Shown: positions 26,985-33,322 of the stretch, one piece after another
How positions within the stretch are numbered: position 1 is the stretch's first letter
Layout of the letters: each line of letters starts with the position of its first letter
Assembly: GCF_030690725.1 (NCBI RefSeq)
Contig: NZ_JAUYGD010000060.1
Coordinates: 1-41,591, forward strand
Direction of reading: 5' to 3'
DNA length: 41,591 nucleotides
Origin: Pseudomonas sp.
GTDB lineage: Bacteria > Pseudomonadota > Gammaproteobacteria > Pseudomonadales > Pseudomonadaceae
The notes under the pieces: generated by a model
What the model saw: only the letters and a program-made list of their open reading frames with translations
Told to the model about the DNA's origin: nothing
Databases searched by the model: none
Translations under genes and position numbers: made by a program

Positions 26985-27560
26985 ATGCGGGCGATTCTGC
27001 TGTTCGCGCTGAGTATTCTGCTAAGCGCCCAGGCCTGGGCGTTGCAGGCCGATGCCCTGGTCACGGCTGCTCGCCAGCAGGTCGGCGTGACCCTGAGTTA
27101 TGACCCAGCCTATCGCCGGCTGGGTTATCCCAATGGCGATGTACCGCTCAATACCGGTGTGTGTACCGATGTGGTAATTCGCGCGCTGCGCCAGCAGGGA
27201 CTCGACTTGCAGCAGGCGGTGCATCAGGACATGCGCGCGAATTTTCGCCTGTATCCAAAAAACTGGGGGCTAAGCCGGCCCGACAGCAATATCGACCACC
27301 GGCGCGTGCCCAACTTGATGACCTGGTTCAAACGCCAGGGCTGGTCGCTGCCTCTTGGCCAGGATGCCGAGCGCTATCGCCCTGGCGATATCGTCACCTG
27401 GGACTTGGGCGGCGGCCTGACTCATATCGGCATTATCAGCGACCGCCAGGCCAGCAGTGGGGTGCCCCTGGTGTTGCACAATATCGGCCGCGGCACCCAG
27501 GAAGAGGACATTCTCTTCAGCTTCAAGATCACCGGCCATTACCGTATCCCGGCCGCCTAA
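26985..27560 (+). CDS. DUF1287 secreted protein
   Basis: A 191-residue exported protein with a signal peptide of about 19 residues (cut near SAQAWA-L). The body shows the DUF1287 pattern: VCTDVVIRALRQQG with a conserved Cys, DPAYRRLGYPNGDVP, and the ending WDLGGGLTHIGIIS, which resembles an NlpC/P60-like Cys...His arrangement (Cys in GVCTD, His in LTHIG). A role in peptidoglycan or other periplasmic hydrolysis is possible but unproven. AAGGAGATGTT gives strong translation, and the gap to the kinase gene is 24 bp. Confidence 0.85.
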   Translation: MRAILLFALSILLSAQAWALQADALVTAARQQVGVTLSYDPAYRRLGYPNGDVPLNTGVCTDVVIRALRQQGLDLQQAVHQDMRANFRLYPKNWGLSRPDSNIDHRRVPNLMTWFKRQGWSLPLGQDAERYRPGDIVTWDLGGGLTHIGIISDRQASSGVPLVLHNIGRGTQEEDILFSFKITGHYRIPAA

Positions 27561-27582
27561 AGGCGTTCAGAAGGAGTTGGGC

Positions 27583-28023
27583 ATGCAGGAGCAAACACAA
27601 ACACCACCACCCTTTATCCAGCCCGGAGAGCGCGTGGTCTTGTTCGATGGGGTGTGCAAACTGTGCAACGGCTGGGCGAAGTTTCTGATTCGCCATGACG
27701 CTGAGCAGCGCTTTCGTCTGGCCTCGGTGCAATCGGCCGAGGGCCAGGTGTTATTGGCCTGGGGCGGTTTACCGACAGACCATTTCGACAGCATGGCGCT
27801 GATCGAGAATGGCCAGATGCTGCTGCGTTCGGATGCAGTGCTGCGTATCGTCGCCCAGCTGCCTAAGCCATGGCGCTGGTTGGCTTGGCTGCGGCTGATC
27901 CCAAGGCCTATACGTGATTGGTGCTATGACCGTATTGCGCTAAATCGCTACCGGCTGTTTGGGCGCTATGACAGCTGCCTAATACCCAGTGCCGACCATG
28001 CACGGCGCTTCCTGCATGACTGA
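27583..28023 (+). CDS. DCC-family thiol-disulfide oxidoreductase (DUF393)
   Basis: A 146-residue protein with D22 and C25-x-x-C28 in the DGVCKLCNGW motif after a short N-terminal strand (VVLFDG), the mark of the DCC family, a thioredoxin-like group of predicted oxidoreductases. The protein has no signal peptide. The ATG at 27583 is chosen because AAGGAG precedes it and the family starts shortly before the DGVC motif. It overlaps the next gene by 8 bp, so the two are coupled. Substrate is unknown. Confidence 0.88.
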   Translation: MQEQTQTPPPFIQPGERVVLFDGVCKLCNGWAKFLIRHDAEQRFRLASVQSAEGQVLLAWGGLPTDHFDSMALIENGQMLLRSDAVLRIVAQLPKPWRWLAWLRLIPRPIRDWCYDRIALNRYRLFGRYDSCLIPSADHARRFLHD

Positions 28024-28405
28024 TCAGCGTTTACCGCAGATTGCTTGGCTGGCGCGTATCGCTCTGGCCCTGGTGTTTATCTGGCACGGCCTGGTGCCGA
28101 AGATCCTCTGGTTAAGCCCGGATGAGCTGGCGATGATCCAGGCTCATAACCTGCCAGCCCCCGAATGGGTGGCGCGCATCGCCGGTTTGGCGGAAATCAT
28201 CCTGGGTGTGTTGCTGCTTTGGCGACGTCAGCGCTGGCCTTTGTTGCTGGCCGGTGTGCTGTTGATTGGGCTGCTGCTTGATGTGGCGCTATTCAGTCCC
28301 CATCTACTGCTGCAGGCGTTTAATCCGCTGACCACCAATCTCGCCGCCTTGGCGCTGTGTTGGGTGGCCTGGCGGGCGGAAACGCCGCAATCGCCTCCTA
28401 AATAA
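28016..28405 (+). CDS. DoxX-like membrane protein
   Basis: A 129-residue protein with four hydrophobic segments (about 11-28, 51-66, 71-90, 96-116). The first contains ALVFIWHGLVPKILW, the DoxX-like opening, and the second GLAEIILGVLLLW. The family includes thiosulfate:quinone oxidoreductase subunits and many proteins of unknown role in redox homeostasis. The ATG at 28016 lies inside the end of the DCC gene, and coupling to a thiol oxidoreductase fits a redox role. Confidence 0.8.
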   Translation: MTDQRLPQIAWLARIALALVFIWHGLVPKILWLSPDELAMIQAHNLPAPEWVARIAGLAEIILGVLLLWRRQRWPLLLAGVLLIGLLLDVALFSPHLLLQAFNPLTTNLAALALCWVAWRAETPQSPPK

Positions 28406-28432
28406 CGGGCGTCAGCGCCCCAGCGAGCCTTC

Positions 28433-30211
28433 ATGCTTTCGATCCTGTCTTCCCGTCAGCGCAATGCCTTGCGTATGGCTTGGCGCTTTATCGCGCCGTA
28501 TCGCGGTCGCGTGTTTGGGGCCTTGCTGGCGCTGATGTTTACCGCCGCCATCACCTTGTCGATGGGCCAGGGCATCAAGCTGTTGGTCGACCAGGGCCTG
28601 GCGACCCAGTCGCCGGCGGCGTTGCAGCAATCCATCGGGTTGTTTTTCGTACTGGTACTGGCGCTGGCCATCGGCACCTTTACCCGGTTCTACCTGGTGT
28701 CGTGGATCGGCGAGCGTTTTGTCGCCGATATCCGCAAGCGTGTGTTCAATCACCTGATCGAACTGCACCCAGGCTTCTATGAGAGCAACCGCAGCTCGGA
28801 GATTCAGTCACGCCTGACCGCCGACACCACGCTGCTGCAATCGGTGATCGGCTCGTCGCTGTCGATGGCGTTGCGCAACCTGATCATGCTGATCGGCGGC
28901 AGCGTGTTGCTGGTGGTCACCAATGCCAAGCTCAGCGGCATCGTGCTGATGGCGCTGCCGCTGGTAGTCGCGCCGATTCTGATTTTTGGCCGCCGGGTAC
29001 GCGCGCTGTCGCGGCAGAGCCAGGACCGGGTAGCGGATGTCGGCAGCTATGTCGGTGAGGTGCTGGGGCAGATCAAGACCGTGCAGGCCTACAACCACCA
29101 AGCCGAGGACAAGCGCCGTTTCGGCCTGTCCGCCGAGGCAGCCTTCGACACCGCGCGCAAACGCATCGCCCAGCGTGCCTGGCTGATTACTGTGGTGATC
29201 GTGCTGGTGCTCGGCGCGGTCGGGGTGATGCTCTGGGTCGGCGGTATGGATGTGATCGCCGGGCGAATTTCCGGCGGCGAGCTGGCGGCCTTCGTGTTCT
29301 ACAGCCTGATTGTCGGCTCGGCCTTTGGCACCTTGAGTGAGGTGATCGGCGAGCTGCAACGCGCTGCCGGTGCGGCTGAGCGCATCGCAGAATTGCTGCA
29401 GGCACGCAATGAAATCACCCCGCCGGCTACGGATGCTTTGCATCTGACCCAGCCTGTGCAGGGCCGTATTGAACTGCAAGGACTGCGTTTTGCCTACCCA
29501 TCGCGCCCCGGCAGTTTTGCTGTGGACGGTATCGATCTGCAGGTCGCAGCAGGGGAAACCCTGGCGCTGGTCGGGCCGTCTGGCGCAGGTAAATCGACGC
29601 TGTTTGATCTGTTGTTGCGCTTTTTTGATCCGCAGCAGGGCAGCATCCTGATCGACGGCGTGCCGATTCAGCAGCTTGATCCGCGCGAACTGCGCAGTAG
29701 TTTTGCCCTGGTGTCGCAGAACCCGGCGCTGTTCTTCGGCTCGGTGGAAGACAATATCCGCTACGGCAAAACCACTGCCAGCCTGGCCGAGGTCGAAGCG
29801 GCAGCCAAGGCTGCGCATGCTCACGAATTTATTATGAAGCTGCCGGATGGCTACCAGACTCACCTGGGCGATGCCGGGTTGGGGCTTTCTGGTGGTCAGC
29901 GTCAGCGCCTGGCAATCGCCCGCGCGCTGTTGGTGGATGCGCCGATTCTGCTGCTCGATGAAGCTACGAGTGCGCTGGATGCCGAGAGCGAGCATCTGAT
30001 TCAGCAAGCCTTGCCGCCGCTGATGGAAGGGCGCACCACCCTGGTGATCGCCCATCGCCTGGCCACGGTAAAAAGCGCTGATCGTATTGCGGTGATTGAA
30101 CACGGCAAGCTGGCGGCTATCGGCACTCACAGCGAACTGGTCAGCAGCAGCCCACTGTATGCGCGCCTGGCTGAGTTGCAATTTAGCAATGAGGCTGAGG
30201 CGGTTGGTTAA
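28433..30211 (+). CDS. MsbA-like ABC exporter (fused permease-ATPase)
   Basis: A 592-residue half-transporter acting as a homodimer in the inner membrane. Six membrane helices (about 25-310) carry the type-I exporter fold, with the coupling stretch HPGFYESNRSSEIQSRLTAD. The ATPase domain has Walker A GPSGAGKS (381-388), Q-loop Q429, signature LSGGQ (485-489), Walker B ILLLDE (505-510) and switch His H541. It is closest in layout to MsbA/lipid-exporter types, but the essential MsbA is usually elsewhere beside lpxK, so the cargo here is open. It ends the presumed operon with a REP pair 19 bp after its stop. Confidence 0.9.
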   Translation: MLSILSSRQRNALRMAWRFIAPYRGRVFGALLALMFTAAITLSMGQGIKLLVDQGLATQSPAALQQSIGLFFVLVLALAIGTFTRFYLVSWIGERFVADIRKRVFNHLIELHPGFYESNRSSEIQSRLTADTTLLQSVIGSSLSMALRNLIMLIGGSVLLVVTNAKLSGIVLMALPLVVAPILIFGRRVRALSRQSQDRVADVGSYVGEVLGQIKTVQAYNHQAEDKRRFGLSAEAAFDTARKRIAQRAWLITVVIVLVLGAVGVMLWVGGMDVIAGRISGGELAAFVFYSLIVGSAFGTLSEVIGELQRAAGAAERIAELLQARNEITPPATDALHLTQPVQGRIELQGLRFAYPSRPGSFAVDGIDLQVAAGETLALVGPSGAGKSTLFDLLLRFFDPQQGSILIDGVPIQQLDPRELRSSFALVSQNPALFFGSVEDNIRYGKTTASLAEVEAAAKAAHAHEFIMKLPDGYQTHLGDAGLGLSGGQRQRLAIARALLVDAPILLLDEATSALDAESEHLIQQALPPLMEGRTTLVIAHRLATVKSADRIAVIEHGKLAAIGTHSELVSSSPLYARLAELQFSNEAEAVG

Positions 30212-30229
30212 CACCTTGGGCCTGGCATT

Positions 30230-30297
30230 GTGGGAGGGGCTTTAGCCGCGACGGTTCAAAACCGCTGTACCCTGATCGCGGCTAAAGCCCCTCCCAC
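30230..30297. repeat. GTGG-headed REP pair between the ABC exporter and rhtA-like genes
   Basis: Two perfect 22-bp arms, 30230-30251 and 30276-30297, in inverted orientation around a 24-base centre. Each arm starts (outermost) GTGGGAGGGGC and contains the mini-hairpin GGCT-TT-AGCC followed by GCGA. GTGG is at both outer ends. This is the best-preserved copy of the family also seen at 9964-10023. The site is between two convergent genes and could act as a terminator for both. Confidence 0.9.
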
Positions 30298-30318
30298 CAG
30301 AGCAGCGCGCGCGTGAAT

Positions 30319-31191
30319 TTAAAGCAGCTTGGCTTTCGGTTTGATCGTTGCCGCCGCGCCCGCCGAGGCAAGGATGATCGCGCTGATGGCCAGCCATTGG
30401 CTGAGGGTCAGGCGCTCGCTAAGGAACAGCAGGCCGGAGAGTGCGGCAATCGCCGGCTCCATGCTCATCAGGATGCTAAAGGTGCGCGCGGGCAGGCGCG
30501 TGAGGGCGACCATTTCCAGGCTGTAGGGCAGGGCTGAGGATAATACTGCTACGCCGAGGGCGATGGGCAGCAGATCGACTGAAAACAGGCCGCTACCGGC
30601 TTGCCACAGGCCAATCGGAAACACCAGCAGGGCCGCGACTATGGTGCCCAGTGCAACGGTCTGCTTGCCGTGCTCAGCCCCGGCTTTTTGTCCGAAGACA
30701 ATATACAGCGCCCAGCATAGACCGGCGGCCAGAGCCAGAGCCATGCCCACCGGGTCCAGCGGTACGTCGCTTTGTGTGGTCGGCAACAGCAGCCATAGGC
30801 CGAAAACCGCCAGGGCGATCCAGACGAAATCCACCAGGCGGCGCGACGACAGCAGTGCCAGGCCGAGCGGGCCGGTGAATTCCAGGGCCACGGCGATGCC
30901 CAGGGGGATGGTTTTCAGCGAGAGGTAGAACAGCAGGTTCATGCTACCCAGCGACAAACCATAGGCCAGTAGCGAGCGGCAGGACTTCAGCGTCAGCTTG
31001 GCCTGCCAGGGTCGCATCAGCACGCACAGGATCAGCGCGCCGAGGCTTAGGCGCAGCGCGGTGGTGCCGCTGGCGCCGATTTCTGGAAACAGCCCCTTGG
31101 CCAGGGACGCGCCGCTCTGGATCGAGGTCATGGCAATCAGCAGCAATATGATCGGCAGGATCACCAGAGAGAATTGCGTTGAGCGCGGCAT
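30319..31191 (-). CDS. EamA-family transporter, RhtA-like amino-acid exporter
   Basis: A 290-residue inner-membrane protein with ten predicted helices in two EamA halves (about 10-130 and 145-285). Conserved pieces are GASGTTALRLSLGALIL (first half) and LSSALPYSLEMVALTRLPARTFSILMSMEPA (second half, quoted in part: PARTFSILMSMEPA), which match the RhtA branch exporting threonine and homoserine. Substrate is not proved by this. A ppnP terminator lies just upstream of its start, and the gene needs its own promoter in the 31192-31221 stretch, where nothing convincing is seen. Confidence 0.85.
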   Translation of the reverse strand: MPRSTQFSLVILPIILLLIAMTSIQSGASLAKGLFPEIGASGTTALRLSLGALILCVLMRPWQAKLTLKSCRSLLAYGLSLGSMNLLFYLSLKTIPLGIAVALEFTGPLGLALLSSRRLVDFVWIALAVFGLWLLLPTTQSDVPLDPVGMALALAAGLCWALYIVFGQKAGAEHGKQTVALGTIVAALLVFPIGLWQAGSGLFSVDLLPIALGVAVLSSALPYSLEMVALTRLPARTFSILMSMEPAIAALSGLLFLSERLTLSQWLAISAIILASAGAAATIKPKAKLL

Positions 31192-31221
31192 GGCTGTTCC
31201 TTTGAATTATCTATCCAGTAA

Positions 31222-31251
31222 TAAAAAAACCGGCCACGGAGGCCGGCTTTT
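31222..31251 (-). terminator. Rho-independent terminator after ppnP
   Basis: CCGGCC (31230-31235) and GGCCGG (31241-31246) form a GC-only stem with a five-base loop. On the minus strand the stem is followed by a run of seven T residues. It lies 18 bp past the ppnP stop and stops its transcript before the rhtA-like gene. A weaker T-run on the plus side also exists. Confidence 0.88.
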
Positions 31252-31269
31252 ATGCACCACGGCTAAGGC

Positions 31270-31551
31270 TTAGCGGTATTCACACAGGTAGGCAGTATCG
31301 GCTGCGACCTTTAGTTGAAACTTGCTGTCGGCCGGTACGGTGAATTTGCTGCCGCTGGTGAAGGTTTCCCAGCTGTCGCTGCCTGGCAGTTTCACGGTCA
31401 GGGCGCCGGCGACCACGTGCATGATTTCCAGCTGGTTGGTACCGAATTCATACTCGCCTGCAGCCATCACGCCAATGGTGGCCGGGCCTTCAGCCATGCC
31501 GAAGGCGATGGATTTGACGGTGCCGTCGAAGTATTCATTGACCTTGAACAT
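31270..31551 (-). CDS. ppnP: Pyrimidine/purine nucleoside phosphorylase PpnP
   Basis: A 93-residue single-domain cupin that splits nucleosides with phosphate to base and ribose 1-phosphate. [17 protein letters not shown] opens the protein and [27 protein letters not shown] is the characteristic cupin core. It was formerly DUF1255/YaiE. GAGGAAC precedes the ATG at 31551, and upstream in-frame codons look like leader. It lies 61 bp after the exonuclease gene on the same strand. Confidence 0.93.
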   Translation of the reverse strand: MFKVNEYFDGTVKSIAFGMAEGPATIGVMAAGEYEFGTNQLEIMHVVAGALTVKLPGSDSWETFTSGSKFTVPADSKFQLKVAADTAYLCEYR

Positions 31552-31612
31552 CTGCAGTTCCTCGAAAGGGGTTAGAAAAGGTCGGCCAGTATGCCCAAGC
31601 GTTTTTTCTTCG

Positions 31613-32164
31613 TCATCTGCTTTGCACGGGCAAAACCAGCGGCAGCAGCCGAGCGGTATTGCGCGCATCGGTCAGGGCGCGGTGCTGCTGGCCCTGGAAC
31701 TGCAAACCCGCCAGATTCAGCGCCATTTTCAGGCCAATCGGGCTGGGCAGTTGGCGGGCTTCGGCGAAGCGTTTTTTCAGGTTGATATGCGGGATCTGGC
31801 TCAGGTAGCTCTCCAGCCCGTGGGCGCGCCACTCCTGTTCGAACTGGCGGCGATCATAGTCGCCCCAGCTGACCCAGCCCGCCAGTTGCGCTTGATGGGC
31901 CAGCAGCCAGCGTTCGAATTGTGCCCACACCGCACTCAGTGGCGCGGCGGCATCGACATCGGCCTGGCTGATTTGGGTGAGCTGACGACAGAAATGGGTC
32001 AAATGCGGGCGTCGTGTGGGCCGCACAAAACGTTGGAAATACTCGATTTCATGGCCGCCAGCGTTGACCAGGCTGGCGCCGATTTCGATGATTTCCATAT
32101 CTGTGACCGGCCAACCGCCTTCTTCAGTGGTGGCTTCCAGGTCGATTACCAGCCAATGCTGCAT
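31613..32164 (-). CDS. DEDDh 3'-5' exonuclease (ERI1/KapD-like)
   Basis: A 183-residue nuclease of the RNase H fold. D8 and E10 in VIDLEAT form exo motif I, D102 or D104 in [10 protein letters not shown] motif II, and H161...D166 in [14 protein letters not shown] motif III, so all four catalytic residues are present. The WGDYD form of motif II and the start [13 protein letters not shown] resemble ERI1/KapD-type enzymes that trim RNA ends. Target is unknown. The gene is followed by ppnP, suggesting nucleotide or RNA turnover as a shared theme. Confidence 0.88.
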   Translation of the reverse strand: MQHWLVIDLEATTEEGGWPVTDMEIIEIGASLVNAGGHEIEYFQRFVRPTRRPHLTHFCRQLTQISQADVDAAAPLSAVWAQFERWLLAHQAQLAGWVSWGDYDRRQFEQEWRAHGLESYLSQIPHINLKKRFAEARQLPSPIGLKMALNLAGLQFQGQQHRALTDARNTARLLPLVLPVQSR

Positions 32165-32230
32165 AAGCCCTCCTTAGCGTGCAGCGAGTATGGAAGCAGG
32201 ATTGGCATTGGGTAAAGTCTATTGGTCGGG

Positions 32231-32265
32231 TGTATCCATACAGTTTTGCCCTATGGCTGTACTGG
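32231..32265. promoter_or_regulatory. Operator-like motifs in the exonuclease / dehydrogenase gap
   Basis: TGTATCCATACAG (32231-32243) is a near-perfect inverted repeat TGTAT-CC-ATACA. Fourteen bases later CTATGGCTGTACTGG (32251-32265) carries a related CTGTAC half in the opposite orientation to CCATACAG. This arrangement looks like a regulator site in the 214-bp divergent gap, and I recall similar CTGTA-type motifs near genes controlled by MocR/GntR-type regulators. No such regulator gene is in the window. Confidence 0.3.
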
Positions 32266-32378
32266 CGCTGGCCCCATGTGGCGGGCATGCTTGCAGCCGG
32301 GTTCGTATCCGCCATGCAGCGCGGATATGCGGTTAAGTAGACGCGCGCTGTGGATGGCGCTCGAAGGTAGAGGTGGAT

Positions 32379-33248
32379 ATGGCAAAGCTGGCGTTTATCG
32401 GGCTGGGCGTAATGGGTTATCCGATGGCCGGGCATCTGGCGCGCGCCGGGCACCAGGTGTGTGTGTACAACCGCACTGCCGCCAAGGCTGCGCAGTGGGC
32501 TGCCGAATATACCGGCAGCCACGCGGCAACCCCACGTGAAGCGGCCGCAGGCGCCGAGTTTGTGATGGTTTGCGTGGGCAATGATGATGATCTGCGCGGT
32601 GTGGTATTGGGCGAGCAGGGCGCCTTTGCTGGCATGCAGCCCGGTGCGGTGCTGGTCGATCACACCACCGCCTCGGCGCAGGTAGCGCGCGAACTGGCCG
32701 AACAGGCCGCTGCGCGCCAGCTGGGTTTTCTCGATGCGCCGGTATCCGGCGGTCAGGCAGGCGCGCAGAACGGCGCGCTGACCATCATGGTCGGCGGTAC
32801 GGCTGCAACCTACGCCAAGGCTGAGCCGATTATTCAGGCCTATGCACGCATGGCCCGCTTGATGGGCGAAGCCGGCAGCGGCCAGCTGACCAAGATGGTC
32901 AACCAGATCTGCATCGCTGGCTTGGTACAGGGCTTGTCCGAGGCGCTGCATTTTGCGCAGTGCGCCGGGCTCGACGCGCACGGCGCGATGGAGGTGATCA
33001 GCAAGGGTGCGGCGCAGTCCTGGCAGCTGGAAAATCGCCACAAAACCATGCTGGCCGGCGAATTCGAGCACGGCTTTGCCGTGGACTGGATGCGCAAGGA
33101 CCTGTCGATTCTGCTGGCCGAGGCCCGTAGCAATGGCGCGCAGCTGCCGGTAACCGCGCTGGTCGATCAGTTCTACGCCGATGTGCAGGGCATGGGCGGC
33201 GGCCGTTGGGACACGTCCAGCCTGTTTGCCCGCCTGAACAAGCGTTGA
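32379..33248 (+). CDS. NAD(P)-dependent beta-hydroxyacid dehydrogenase
   Basis: A 289-residue enzyme of the 3-hydroxyisobutyrate / tartronate-semialdehyde reductase family. The nucleotide loop GLGVMGYPMA (8-17) is followed by the family-specific stretch DAPVSGGQAGAQNG (119-132), with substrate residues, and the catalytic Lys K172 in GSGQLTKMVNQ. Length and order are standard. The exact acid is not readable, and 3-hydroxyisobutyrate or a succinic-semialdehyde/glyoxylate type reaction are all possible. The ATG at 32379 follows GAGGTGGAT. A GTG two codons before it is also in frame. The related gene in P. aeruginosa sits at the same distance from gltA-sdh. Confidence 0.88.
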   Translation: MAKLAFIGLGVMGYPMAGHLARAGHQVCVYNRTAAKAAQWAAEYTGSHAATPREAAAGAEFVMVCVGNDDDLRGVVLGEQGAFAGMQPGAVLVDHTTASAQVARELAEQAAARQLGFLDAPVSGGQAGAQNGALTIMVGGTAATYAKAEPIIQAYARMARLMGEAGSGQLTKMVNQICIAGLVQGLSEALHFAQCAGLDAHGAMEVISKGAAQSWQLENRHKTMLAGEFEHGFAVDWMRKDLSILLAEARSNGAQLPVTALVDQFYADVQGMGGGRWDTSSLFARLNKR

Positions 33249-33270
33249 CTGGCAGCTGAGGACAGCCGTC

Positions 33271-33291
33271 TATACTGGCTTCAAAGCCAGT
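33271..33291 (+). promoter_or_regulatory. -10 box overlapping an 18-bp palindrome before the EAL regulator gene
   Basis: TATACT (33271-33276) matches five of six bases of the sigma-70 -10 box. Overlapping it, ACTGGCTT-CA-AAGCCAGT (33274-33291) is a perfect inverted repeat with 8-bp arms, covering the expected start point. There is no T-run, so it is not a terminator. A repressor site, or an early 5' hairpin in the mRNA, are the likely readings. The -35 is poor (TTGACT at 33245 with a 20-bp spacer, or CTGGCA at 33249 with 16). Confidence 0.4.
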
Positions 33292-33322
33292 AAGGATTCG
33301 GCGCTGTTCTCACTCTTCAGGC

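Noticed and set aside
28808..30214. A 468-codon open frame on the minus strand
   Set aside because: It is antisense to the ABC exporter, whose Walker A, signature and Walker B motifs are all intact.
33274..33291. Terminator after the dehydrogenase gene
   Set aside because: The inverted repeat lacks a T-run and overlaps a -10 box, which fits an operator better.
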